From the NCBI RefSeq assembly GCF_017815535.1, contig NZ_CP072596.1, positions 2,511,614-2,575,613 of the forward strand: a stretch of 64,000 nt of DNA, in the 5' to 3' direction. The translations under genes were made by a program, and so were the position numbers. Below the pieces are notes generated by a model. The model had not been told where the DNA came from, ran no database searches, and saw only the letters and a program-made list of their open reading frames with translations. The stretch is from Tessaracoccus sp. MC1865 (GTDB lineage Bacteria; Actinomycetota; Actinomycetes; Propionibacteriales; Propionibacteriaceae). This document shows positions 34,246 to 42,520 of this stretch, piece after piece. The first letter of the stretch is position 1, and each line of letters begins with the position of its first letter.

Positions 34246-34991
34246 CACGCCACCGCCCAGACGGCGAGCCAGATGCCGACGACGAGCGCGGCGTCGCGCA
34301 GCACGCTCAGCCCGGCAGCACCCGGGGCGGGCCGCAGGGTCGGCAGGTCCTCCTCGTAGCCGCGCAGCGCCAGGCCGTGCTGCAGGCGCGTGGCGCGGTC
34401 CCAGGTGCGCAGCAGGACGGTGCCGGTGGCGTCGGCGGCGTAGCGCAGCCGGCGGGTGAACGGGGCGTCGGCGGACAGTCTGGCCTGCTGCGCCTGCTGA
34501 AGAGCGACGGCGGTGCTCAGCAGCACGAACACCAGCCGGTACATCAGCTCGGCGATCTCCAGCAGCGGTGCCGGGATGCGCAACCCGCGACACCAGGCGA
34601 GCAGGTCCACCATGGTCGTGGTGGTGACCAGCAGCAGCAGGGCGAGCGTGCCCGCGACGCCGTGTGCCAGCACATCCAGCGCCCTGGCCCCGCCGTCGGG
34701 CGCCCACGAGAGCACGGCAGCGCCGCCCACCTGCACGGCGAGCGGAAGGACCCCCACGGCGATGAAGACCACCGGCGGCACCGTGACGAGCGCCACGAGG
34801 GAGGCCCGGATCCGTGCGGAACCCAGCATCAGCGCGACGGCGACCGCAGCCACCAGCGCGGACCCTGGCCACGCCGGGGTCACCAGTGCCGTGAGGACCA
34901 GGGCGAGCGACAACGCCACCCTGATGCCGACGGGACGCGCGCGCCACGGCGACCCCCAGGCCGCGTCGTCGACCGTCGCCAAGTGCGCCAT
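34245..34991 (-). CDS. cbiQ: Cobalt ECF transporter transmembrane protein
   Basis: 248 residues with five to six hydrophobic segments and the cytoplasmic coupling helices ([22 protein letters not shown] and [16 protein letters not shown], the two Ala-Arg-Gly-type motifs that contact the ATPases). It is the T component of the cobalt importer. Four bases separate it from cbiN upstream. Confidence 0.93.
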   Translation of the reverse strand: MAHLATVDDAAWGSPWRARPVGIRVALSLALVLTALVTPAWPGSALVAAVAVALMLGSARIRASLVALVTVPPVVFIAVGVLPLAVQVGGAAVLSWAPDGGARALDVLAHGVAGTLALLLLVTTTTMVDLLAWCRGLRIPAPLLEIAELMYRLVFVLLSTAVALQQAQQARLSADAPFTRRLRYAADATGTVLLRTWDRATRLQHGLALRGYEEDLPTLRPAPGAAGLSVLRDAALVVGIWLAVWAVA

Positions 34992-34995
34992 GGCC

Positions 34996-35304
34996 CTACT
35001 CCTCCGTAGCGTCGGGAGAGACGCGACGGGTCAGGCGGCCCAGCAGGAAGCCGAGAACGACTCCCCCGACAGCCGCCTGGATGGCGAAGAGGCCGGCCTC
35101 CACCTCCGGCCCGTAGCTGGCGGGCGAGAAGAGGGGCTCTGCCCAGGGCTCGGCGGGGAGCATCGCCCCCACCGTCGCATCCGTTCCCTCGAAAGTGGCG
35201 CCGTCGGGAGCGAGGACCACCGCGAGGAGGTAGCCCACCACCAGCGCGGCGATGATGGCGATGACGGTGACCAGCTCCCAGGTGCGGAACCTACCCCTAG
35301 ACAT
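34996..35304 (-). CDS. cbiN: Cobalt transport protein CbiN
   Basis: 102 residues: an N-terminal membrane helix ([20 protein letters not shown]), an extracytoplasmic loop with FEGTDATVG and a C-terminal helix ([18 protein letters not shown]). This two-helix layout is that of CbiN, the small partner of CbiM. The start overlaps the cbiM stop by eight bases. Confidence 0.93.
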   Translation of the reverse strand: MSRGRFRTWELVTVIAIIAALVVGYLLAVVLAPDGATFEGTDATVGAMLPAEPWAEPLFSPASYGPEVEAGLFAIQAAVGGVVLGFLLGRLTRRVSPDATEE

Positions 35305-35971
35305 GGGCGCCCTCGCTGAGCAGGCCCAGGCGCACCAGTTCGGGGCGCGCGGCGCGCGCCAGAAACCCGAAAACCAGGACGCCCAGCACTCCCTCTGCCG
35401 CGGCGAGGGGGATCTGCGTGAGCGCGAACACCGTGGCGAACTTGGCGAAGGCTGCAGCGAAGCCGCCCGCAGCGTCGGGGTACGCCAGCGCCAACTGCGC
35501 GGAGGTGACCAGGTACGTGGTGAGGTTGGCCACGAACATGGCGCAGCACACCGGCAGCCATGCCGGCGGGCGCAGGGCCCGGACGAGGCGGAAGGCGCCG
35601 TAGGCGGCCCACGGGCCGGCCACCGCGAAGGAGAAGACGTTGGCGCCGAGTGTCGTGAGGCCCCCGTGCGCCAACAGCAGCGCCTGGAAGAGCAGCACCA
35701 GCGTGCCGATGAGCGCCATCACGGGCGGGCCGAACACCGCGGCCCCCAACCCGGTACCGGTGGGATGCGACGACGAACCGGTCACCGATGGCAGCTTAAG
35801 CGCGCTCAGCACCAACGTGAAGGCACCGACGGCGGCGATGAGCAGTTTGTTCTCTGGGCGCTCGCGTGAGCTCCGCACCACGGCGACGGCGCCGTGGATC
35901 ACGAACGGTGCGGACGCTGCGAACCAGGCTGCGCAATGCAGCGGTGGCAGCATCCCCTCTGCGATGTGCAT
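35297..35971 (-). CDS. cbiM: Cobalt ECF transporter S component
   Basis: 224 residues. It starts with [10 protein letters not shown]; the His at position 2 and its neighbours bind the metal in this family. Seven hydrophobic segments and [16 protein letters not shown] are typical of CbiM. RBS AAAGGA lies about 7 bases before the ATG at 35971. The leader carries a cobalamin riboswitch, so cobalt uptake should fall when cobalamin is plentiful. First gene of an eight-gene operon to cobC. Confidence 0.95.
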   Translation of the reverse strand: MHIAEGMLPPLHCAAWFAASAPFVIHGAVAVVRSSRERPENKLLIAAVGAFTLVLSALKLPSVTGSSSHPTGTGLGAAVFGPPVMALIGTLVLLFQALLLAHGGLTTLGANVFSFAVAGPWAAYGAFRLVRALRPPAWLPVCCAMFVANLTTYLVTSAQLALAYPDAAGGFAAAFAKFATVFALTQIPLAAAEGVLGVLVFGFLARAARPELVRLGLLSEGAHV

Positions 35972-36017
35972 GGGGATTCCTTTCGGCCGGGATGTCGCGT
36001 CCCGGCGATCGGGTGGT

Positions 36018-36110
36018 GGGGATCCAGTTCCTGACTCTCCGCCCGGCTGGGCGGTTCACAGTGGCGCGACCGTGCCGGCTCGTTCCGGCTTCCTGGTCTC
36101 CTCACGGGGG
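36018..36110 (-). ncRNA. Cobalamin riboswitch, cbiM leader
   Basis: On the minus strand: GGAAGCCGG, then CGGTCGCGCCACTGTGA (the conserved core, plus-strand 36056-36065), a GC-rich P6-like hairpin (CCGCCC / GGGCGG), and the B12 box GAGTCAGGAAC (36027-36037). Downstream, 35983-36006 forms an inverted repeat (GCCGGGA / TCCCGGC) just ahead of the ribosome site, a possible expression platform that controls translation or termination. Confidence 0.85.
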
Positions 36111-36182
36111 GTTTTGTGTTGTGTCCCCATCCAACCAGACACCCCTCGCGAGGACCGCCGGGGGGTGCACTACGGTGTCGGC

Positions 36183-36839
36183 GTGACCTACGACTACCTC
36201 ACCGACGGCTCCGAGATCTACCGCGAGAGCTTCCGCATCATCCGGGAGGAGACCAACCTGGAGCGCTTCCCAGAGGACATCAGCCGCGTCGTGGTGCGCA
36301 TGGTGCACGCCAGCGCGGCCACCAACCTCGCCGACGACGTGGACTTCACGCCGGGGGTCGTCGCAGCGGCCAACGCCGCGCTGCGGGCCGGGGCGCCCAT
36401 CTTCTGCGACTCGTCGATGGTCGCAACCGGCATCATCCGCTCGCGTCTCCCGCGCGACAACGAGGTGATCTGCCACATCAAGGACCCGGCGCTGGCCCAA
36501 TTGGCTGCTGACAAGGGCATGACCAAGACGATGGCCGCCATCGACCTGTGGCTGCCCCGCCTCGACGGCGCAGTCGTCGCCATCGGAAACGCCCCCACCG
36601 CGCTCTTCCGGCTGCTCGAAGTGGTGGCAGAAACCGGGCTCCGGCCCGCCGCCGTGGTGGGCATCCCGGTGGGCTTCGTCGGCGCCGCGGAATCGAAGGC
36701 GGCGTTGGCCGCCAACAGCCTCGGCCTGGAGTACCTGGTGGTGCACGGCCGACGCGGCGGCTCGGCGTTGACGGTGGCCGCGGTCAACGCGATCGCCAGC
36801 GTGGACGAGCTGACCAACACGTCCCGGCAGGAGGGCTGA
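36183..36839 (+). CDS. cobH: (Cobalt-)precorrin-8X methylmutase
   Basis: 218 residues from the GTG at 36183, which gives the family start TYDYLTDGSEIYRESF; another in-frame GTG at 36165 would add six residues. Conserved blocks: RMVHASAATNLADDV (with the active-site His), IFCDSSMVATGI, IGNAPTALF and GIPVGFVGAAESK. It moves the C11 methyl to C12. The stop overlaps cobF (TGATG). It diverges from the riboswitch-controlled cbiM operon. Confidence 0.95.
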   Translation: MTYDYLTDGSEIYRESFRIIREETNLERFPEDISRVVVRMVHASAATNLADDVDFTPGVVAAANAALRAGAPIFCDSSMVATGIIRSRLPRDNEVICHIKDPALAQLAADKGMTKTMAAIDLWLPRLDGAVVAIGNAPTALFRLLEVVAETGLRPAAVVGIPVGFVGAAESKAALAANSLGLEYLVVHGRRGGSALTVAAVNAIASVDELTNTSRQEG

Positions 36840-37618
36840 TGGGCCGCGAGGTAGCGCTGATCGGCATCGGCGCGGGCGACCCGAACTGGCTCACGCTCGA
36901 AGCGGTCGCGGCGATCCGCGAGCTCGACGTCCTGTTCGTGGTGGTCAAGGAGGACGAGTACGAGGAGCCCGTCGCGTTCCGGCGTGATCTGGTGGCCCGG
37001 CACCGGGGATCTGATCTTCCCGGTGTGCGCGTGGTGGAGTTGACAGACCCGCCCCGGCCCTGGCGCAGCACGCCCGACTATCCCGCCGCTGTGACCCGGT
37101 GGCGGCAGCAGCGCTTCGAGCAGTGGGGCGCCGCCATCGACGGGGCGCTCGGCGCCGGCGAGACCGGCGGCTTCCTGGTGTGGGGCGACCCCAGCCTGTA
37201 CGAGTCGACGCTGGCCATCGTCGAGCGCATCGCGGAGGCCGCCGTCGAACCGTTCTCGGTCCGCGTGCTCCCAGGGATCAGTTGCGTGCTGGCGCTGGCG
37301 GCGCGGCACCGCATCCCGCTCAACCGGCAGGGCAGGGCCGTGCAGATCAGCCCAGCGCGGCTCCTGGCCGACGGGCTGCCCGACGGCGTGGACGACGTCG
37401 TCGTGATGCTCGACGGTAAGCAGACCTTCGCGACGATCGATCCCGCCGGCATCGAGATCTACTGGGGCGCGTACCTGGGCACGCCGGATGAGATCCTCCT
37501 CAGCGGCCGACTGTCCGACGTCCGGGAGGAGATCACCCGGGTGCGGGCCGACGCCGCGGCCCGTAAGGGATGGATGTTCGACACCTACCTGTTGCGGCGG
37601 GTGGGGCTCGACGCCTGA
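36839..37618 (+). CDS. cobF: Precorrin-6A synthase (deacetylating), C1-methyltransferase
   Basis: 259 residues. Tetrapyrrole methylase fold with the SAM loop IGIGAGDPNWLTLEA, the GGFLVWGDPSLYEST block, VLPGISCVLALAARHRIPLN and the C-terminal EIYWGAYLGTPDEIL stretch, which match CobF rather than any other C-methylase. In the aerobic pathway it methylates C1 and removes the C20/C1 two-carbon unit as acetate. It overlaps cobH. CbiD, which does the equivalent step in the anaerobic pathway, is not in this window. Confidence 0.93.
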   Translation: MGREVALIGIGAGDPNWLTLEAVAAIRELDVLFVVVKEDEYEEPVAFRRDLVARHRGSDLPGVRVVELTDPPRPWRSTPDYPAAVTRWRQQRFEQWGAAIDGALGAGETGGFLVWGDPSLYESTLAIVERIAEAAVEPFSVRVLPGISCVLALAARHRIPLNRQGRAVQISPARLLADGLPDGVDDVVVMLDGKQTFATIDPAGIEIYWGAYLGTPDEILLSGRLSDVREEITRVRADAAARKGWMFDTYLLRRVGLDA

Positions 37619-37671
37619 GCCTGCCGCCTGCAACTGGTCGAAGGATCCCGACGCCGACCGCGATGCCCACC
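37614..37671 (+). repeat. 58-bp direct repeat, copy A
   Basis: Identical to 39705-39762. It begins in the last codons of cobF (CCTGAGCCTGCC) and ends GCGATGCCCACC. The sequence directly after it belongs to a 5'-deleted DUF222 gene. Confidence 0.9.
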
Positions 37672-38650
37672 CGCCCGGCCTGCGCCTCCACCTCCTCCAT
37701 GAGGCCCGCCTCTCCGCCGCAGACAGTGTCGTCGACGTGGACCGCCAATCCGTGCGCACCACCACCGGTCAGGCCACCGCCTGCCTGAAACTGGCGCTGG
37801 ATCTCGGGGAGCGGTTCCCGCTCATCGCTGCGGCGTTGAACAACGGGGAGATCTCCCTGGCGCAGGCCGAGGCGATCGTCTCGGGGTTGCGGAAGCTGCC
37901 CGGCCGGTTGACCCGCGCCGATCTGGTGGAGTGCCAGAGGTCGGCGCTTGAGCATGTGGACACGCTGGGGCCTTCGGAGTTGCGGGAGTTGGCGTCGCGG
38001 CTGGTCGAGGTGATTGATCCTGACCTGGCGGACGCCGACGAGGCGAAACGCCTGGCGGCCGAAGAGCGGGCCGCGCGGCGAGGCAGGTTCCTGGCGCCTT
38101 TCGCCGGACCGTCACGACTCGATCCGGATCACCGGGCAACTGCCCGTGGCGGATGCCGCCTTGCTGGCGGCGCAGCTGGAGGCGTTGCTGCCGTCGGCCT
38201 CCTCGTACGCGAATGCGGGCGAGACGCCGGGGCCGGACGTTCGCCGCGCCGACGCGCTGGTGCTGCTGGTCCAGGCCGCGGCCGCGTCCGGCGAGCTTCC
38301 GGCCCATGGCGGAGACCGGCCACGGGTCCACATCACCATGCACCTCGACACCCTCACCACCGGGCTGGGAGCGGTGGGGTTGCCGGGCCTCGACGTCGAC
38401 GGCCTCACCCCAGGAGCGGCCCGCAGAATGGCGTGCGACGCGGGCGTGATCCCCATGGTGCTCGGCAGCGACTCCCAGCCCCTCAACGTCGGCAGAGAGC
38501 ATCGGCTGTTCACCCCCGCCATCCGCGCCGCCCTGATCTTCCGTGACGCGGGCTGCGCGTTCCCCCACTGCGCCGCCACACCGGCCTCGTGTGAGGCGCA
38601 CCACATCATCCCCTGGTGGGCAGGCGGAGAATCGTCGATCAACAACCTGG
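37672..38650 (+). pseudogene. DUF222/HNH endonuclease pseudogene
   Basis: A near-identical but broken copy of the gene at 39879-41279. The promoter and the first 40-50 codons are missing: after the 58-bp repeat the sequence jumps straight into the GLRLHLLHEARLSAAD region. A one-base insertion between 38090 and 38105 shifts the frame (intact copy: FLRLSPDHHGSIRITG). It then continues through the HNH domain as far as HHIIPWWAGGESSINN, where homology stops near 38650 and foreign sequence begins. DUF222 proteins correspond to the 13E12 repeat family of mycobacteria, which are multi-copy and prone to such duplication. Confidence 0.85.
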
Positions 38651-38808
38651 CTAGTTACCAATCTGGTCCCACCTGTCACAGGTTTGCCCCGGCGCACGGG
38701 TTCCACGAGTCGGGCATCGAAGATGGCGGGCCTTTGCGCCACCAACCGTTTACTACCGTTCCGGTAGGGTCGCGCGTATGGCGGGGCAGAGACTTGAGTA
38801 ACGGCTTT
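38651..38808 (+). promoter_or_regulatory. Leader of the FRG-domain insert with two short palindromes
   Basis: Between the broken HNH gene and the FRG gene lie two perfect short inverted repeats: ACCTGTCACAGGT (near 38672) and CTACCGTTCCGGTAG (38753-38767). They could be operator half-sites or leftover recombination sites. No clear -10/-35 pair is visible. Confidence 0.3.
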
Positions 38809-39703
38809 ATGTGGAAGATGACCGGCTGGTACGTTGAGCCCAAAAGCGCCAGAGACGTGATGCAGGTCTTAGGGTCTATTGGCGTGTACAGCCGGGGTCA
38901 GAAGTTCGCGTGGCGCGGGATGAGCAGCATCGACTTCGATCTGCGTTCATCGCTTCATCGGCGCTTGGGGCACAAAGTGACCGAAGACCAGATGCGCCGG
39001 GCGGAACTCGCGTCACTGGCTGAGGCGCGAAATTGGGGCTTCGGGATCACGGAAAACGGTCACGTTGATGACCTCCAACTATTGGCTGACCTTCAACACT
39101 TCGGGGCGCCCACCAGACTTCTGGATTTTACTAGTAATCCGATGACTGCCCTATGGTTCGCATGTCAGCCAGCAACCTGAAACAAATGGACAGGGCAGCA
39201 GACCTTCTAAGACGGGGCTCCTCTTGGCTCTTAACGTGACGAGATGGCCGAAGCACATGACGGTCGGCGATGCCTACGAGCCGCCTACGTATGGCTCCAT
39301 TGGCAACCCCGTCGGTTGGACCCTTGAGCAGGCGCTCGAAACGACTGGGCCATTCTTGGTCGAGCAGTCAAACCCGAATCCTCGACTCCGTGCACAAGAG
39401 GGCTTCTTCGTCGCTGGCGCATTGCCTAAACAGGACTTGGCGCGGGATCTTTCCGGTCCTTTCGCCAGCCTCGACATCGAGGTTCCACCCGGGGATAGCG
39501 AGAGATTGCAGAGTCGACTCACCGCAGAACGCAGCCGTGGCAATCCGATGCACCTCCCTCTGGTGGCTGTGATTATCAATGCGGGTTTGAAGAAACGTCT
39601 CCTTGCTTATCTGGAGAATTCGTACAACCGCAGCGCGCGCGTTCTGTTTCCTGACTATCCCGGTTTCGTCAATTTCGGGCTACCGAACTTTGAGGGAACG
39701 TGA
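38809..39703 (+). pseudogene. FRG-domain protein gene, frameshifted
   Basis: The first part (38809-39180) encodes an FRG domain: FAWRGMSSIDFDLRSSLHRR, then LADLQHFGAPTRLLDFTSNP and ALWFAC. The frame then closes at 39178-39180. The other frame, open from before 39180 to 39703, carries the expected continuation (TGLLLALNVTRWPKH, LRAQEGFFVAG, LFPDYPGFVNFG). A single frameshift around 39165-39185 therefore splits what was one protein of about 297 residues. Base composition is visibly lower in GC than the neighbours. FRG proteins are frequent in bacterial accessory regions, but their role is not settled. Confidence 0.75.
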
Positions 39704-39704
39704 T

Positions 39705-39762
39705 CCTGAGCCTGCCGCCTGCAACTGGTCGAAGGATCCCGACGCCGACCGCGATGCCCACC
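39705..39762 (+). repeat. 58-bp direct repeat, copy B
   Basis: Exact copy of 37614-37671, here two bases after the FRG stop codon and upstream of the intact DUF222 gene. The following 116 bases (39763-39878) are the promoter region missing from the broken copy. Confidence 0.9.
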
Positions 39763-39842
39763 GCCCGTGATCGGCCACGTAGCGACGGAAATTGTCAGAG
39801 GTCAGTGCTAGCGCAAGTTGCCTTTGACAAGGGCCTTTTCCC

Positions 39843-39871
39843 TTGTTTTAGACCGTGCGTTCCTTTAGAAT
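39843..39871 (+). promoter_or_regulatory. Promoter of the intact DUF222 gene (probably leaderless)
   Basis: TTGTTT at 39843-39848 and TAGAAT at 39866-39871 with a 17-base spacer form a good sigma-70-type promoter. The ATG at 39879 lies seven bases beyond the -10 box, so transcription would begin at or next to the start codon. An inverted repeat CAAGGG-CCTTTT-CCCTTG overlaps the -35 region and may bind a regulator. Confidence 0.65.
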
Positions 39872-39878
39872 AGTTCAC

Positions 39879-41279
39879 ATGAGCGAAGCGCGGGAACTGA
39901 TGCAGCAGGGTATCGCTGCGCTCTGGGACGCCGTAGGCTCACTCCGCACTGATTCACCGGCCGCAGAACGGTTGGCCACCATGGTGCACACCGTCACCGA
40001 GGCCGAGGCCCAACTGGCCGGCCTGCGTCTCCACCTCCTGCACGAGGCCCGCCTCTCCGCCGCAGACAGTGTCGTCGACGAGGTCCGTCAGTCCGTGCGC
40101 ACCACCACAGCCCAGGCCACCGCGTCGTTGAAACTGGCGCTGGATCTCGGGGAACGCTTCCCGCTGATCGCCGCGGCGTTGAACGACGGGGAGATCTCGC
40201 TGGCGCAGGCCGAGGCGATCATCTCCGGGCTGCGGAAGCTGCCCGGCCGGTTGACCCGCGCAGATCTGGTGGAGTGCCAGAAGTCGGTCCTTGAACACGT
40301 GGACACCCTGGGGCCTTCGGAGTTGCGGGAGTTGGCGTCGCGGCTGGCCGAGGTGATCGATCCTGACCTGGCGGAGGCTGACGACGCGAAGCGTCTGGCA
40401 GCCGAAGAGCGGGCCGCGCGCAGGGGAAGGTTCCTGCGTCTGTCACCGGACCATCACGGCTCGATCCGGATCACCGGCCTGCTACCGGTGGCAGATGCCG
40501 CGTTGTTGGCCGCGCAACTGGAGGCGTTGCTGCCGTCGGCCTCCTCCTACGCGGACGCGGGCGAAACTCCGGGGCCGGACGTACGACGCGCCGACGCCCT
40601 GGTGCTGCTGGCTCAGGCCGCGGCCGCTGCCGGTGACCTGCCTGCTCATGGCGGGGACCGGCCCCGGGTCCACATCACCATGCACCTCGACACCCTCACC
40701 ACCGGGCTGGGAGCGGTCGGGTTGCCGGGCCTCGACGTCGACGGCCTCGCCCCAGGAGCGGCCCGCAGAATGGCGTGCGACGCGGGCGTGATCCCCATGG
40801 TGCTCGGCAGCGACTCCCAGCCCCTCGACGTCGGCCGCGAGCATCGGTTGTTCACCCCCGCCATCCGCGCTGCCCTGATGCTGCGGGACGGGGGCTGCGC
40901 GTTCCCCCACTGCACCGCCACACCGGCCTCGTGTGACGCGCACCACATCGTCCCCTGGTGGGCAGGCGGAGGATCCTCACTCGCCAACGGCGTTCTCCTC
41001 TGCCCGCACCATCACCGGCTGGTCGAGCCAGACCCACAACAGTCACCCGAATCACAATGGCAGGTCCACCTGGACCAGGTCACCGGGATGCCGTGGTTCA
41101 CCCCACCCCGACATGTCGATCCGGCGCGCAGACCCAGGCAACACCCACGACACCTGATGCGCGAACTCACCCCGTCAGCCAAGGCACCACCCCGCCCGGA
41201 CGAATCCGAGCCCCCTGACTTCAGCCGGCTCGAGGAACTCATCGCCCGCACCGCCGTAGTCTGGCAACCCGCCAGCTGA
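39879..41279 (+). CDS. DUF222-domain HNH endonuclease (13E12-repeat family)
   Basis: 466 residues, intact. Residues about 25-320 are the DUF222 helical domain (SLAQAEAIISGLRKLPGRLT); the C-terminal HNH nuclease domain follows with CAFPHC, CDAHHIVPWWAGG and NGVLLCPHHH (His, Asn, His and the Cys ligands all present). Members are abundant in actinobacteria; a homing or mobile-element role has been suggested for the group, but cellular function is unknown. It is the functional sister of the pseudogene at 37672 and lies inside the cobalamin region, convergent with the cbiX gene. Confidence 0.9.
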   Translation: MSEARELMQQGIAALWDAVGSLRTDSPAAERLATMVHTVTEAEAQLAGLRLHLLHEARLSAADSVVDEVRQSVRTTTAQATASLKLALDLGERFPLIAAALNDGEISLAQAEAIISGLRKLPGRLTRADLVECQKSVLEHVDTLGPSELRELASRLAEVIDPDLAEADDAKRLAAEERAARRGRFLRLSPDHHGSIRITGLLPVADAALLAAQLEALLPSASSYADAGETPGPDVRRADALVLLAQAAAAAGDLPAHGGDRPRVHITMHLDTLTTGLGAVGLPGLDVDGLAPGAARRMACDAGVIPMVLGSDSQPLDVGREHRLFTPAIRAALMLRDGGCAFPHCTATPASCDAHHIVPWWAGGGSSLANGVLLCPHHHRLVEPDPQQSPESQWQVHLDQVTGMPWFTPPRHVDPARRPRQHPRHLMRELTPSAKAPPRPDESEPPDFSRLEELIARTAVVWQPAS

Positions 41280-41305
41280 GCTAGGGCTGGCTCAGGACAC
41301 GACGC

Positions 41306-42520
41306 TCAGGAGTCGGGGTCCGCGACCACCGCCACCACCGCGTCGCGGACCGCGCGGGACAGGCGCGGGTCCCGGTTGCCGATCACCGCGACCGTCAGCC
41401 CGTGTGCGTCCGCCGTTGCCGGCGTCCACGCGGTGCCGGCCCGTGCGTCGTCGGCCCGCACGCAGAACCGGTGGTGCGCCTCGGCCATCTGGGAGGCGGC
41501 GCGGTTCGCCGTCGGGTCATCGGTGGCGGCGAGGATGTACCAGGCGTCACCCAGGTCGGAATCGAGGAACGCCCGCCGGATCCATTCAAACCGGCCCTCC
41601 TCAGCGAGCATCCGCAGCGCGGGCGTCAGATGGGGCGCCACCACCCTCAGCCGCGCCCCGGCCTCCAGCAGCCGTGGCACGCGGCGCTCCGCGACCTTGC
41701 CGCCGCCCAGCACCAGCACGTCTCGGTTGCGCAGCAACAGCCCCGCCAGATAGGTGGGCGACCCATGCGGCGGCGCCTCCGGCAGCATCTCCAGGTAGCG
41801 CTCCACCACCACGTCGGCCAGTTCCGCGCACGCCCCGATCACATCGGCCACCCGCACCTCGGCATCTGGGTGGGCGGCGGCCCATTCGTCGGTCTGCCGC
41901 TGCGTCCAGGTGCTGAGCATGCCGGGGAACAGCCAGTGCCCCATCACCACGATGCGGCGTGCCCCCGCCGCGTACGAACGATCCAGGGCGGTGGGCAGCG
42001 ACGGGCGGGTGACCTGGATGAACGCCGGTTCGACGTCGGCCCACTCCCCCCGCTCCAGCAGCATGCGGGCCAGGCGCACGTGATCGGCGTTCGCGTCCGG
42101 CACCAGGGCGCCACGGCCCACGAACACCACGCTGGTCTCGGCAGGTGCCCAATCGCCGCGGGCCGCGTGGAGCCGGCCCTCGACGGCCTCCATCAGGCGC
42201 GGATGCGGGCCCAGATGCGCCGCGTAGTCCACGTGCGCCCCGGGCACCGCCGAGCGAGCCTCCGCAATGAACTCCGGGATATCGGAGCGCACGTGCCCGC
42301 CGGTGCCCAGCATCAGCGGGACGACGACCGCGCGCGGCCCATGCTGCTCCAGTGCCTGGGTGAGGGCTGCGGTGATGGACGGCTCAGTGAGTTCGACGAA
42401 CCCCACGTTGACCGGCACGCCAGGCACCCTCTCGCGCACCAACTGGGCGAGTTCCAGGCACGCCTCCACTCCCGCTTCGAGCCGCGTGCCGTGGGCCGCG
42501 ATCAACAGGGGGGTCCTCAT
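41306..42520 (-). CDS. cbiX: Sirohydrochlorin cobaltochelatase fused to precorrin-2 dehydrogenase
   Basis: 404 residues. Residues 1-245 are a two-repeat CbiX: LLIAAHGT and GTGGHVRSDIP in the first half, VVMGHWLFPG in the second, with metal-ligand histidines. From about 255 (LLLRNRDVLVLGGGKVAERR) a Rossmann-type SirC/CysG-N domain follows, with AATDDPTANRA. One chain would therefore oxidise precorrin-2 to sirohydrochlorin and insert Co2+, which means early, anaerobic-type cobalt insertion. The ATG at 42520 overlaps the cbiEGH stop; it is the last gene of the cobI operon. Confidence 0.9.
   Translation of the reverse strand: MRTPLLIAAHGTRLEAGVEACLELAQLVRERVPGVPVNVGFVELTEPSITAALTQALEQHGPRAVVVPLMLGTGGHVRSDIPEFIAEARSAVPGAHVDYAAHLGPHPRLMEAVEGRLHAARGDWAPAETSVVFVGRGALVPDANADHVRLARMLLERGEWADVEPAFIQVTRPSLPTALDRSYAAGARRIVVMGHWLFPGMLSTWTQRQTDEWAAAHPDAEVRVADVIGACAELADVVVERYLEMLPEAPPHGSPTYLAGLLLRNRDVLVLGGGKVAERRVPRLLEAGARLRVVAPHLTPALRMLAEEGRFEWIRRAFLDSDLGDAWYILAATDDPTANRAASQMAEAHHRFCVRADDARAGTAWTPATADAHGLTVAVIGNRDPRLSRAVRDAVVAVVADPDS

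Noticed and set aside
36121-36145. Third copy of the palindromic element next to cobH
   Set aside because: Only CCCCATCCAA (10 bases) matches the element arm; there is no inverted partner and no 84-bp unit, so it could be chance.
37672-41279. Insertion sequence or transposon around the DUF222 copies
   Set aside because: No transposase, no terminal inverted repeats and no short target duplications are visible; the 58-bp direct repeats fit duplication or homologous recombination better.
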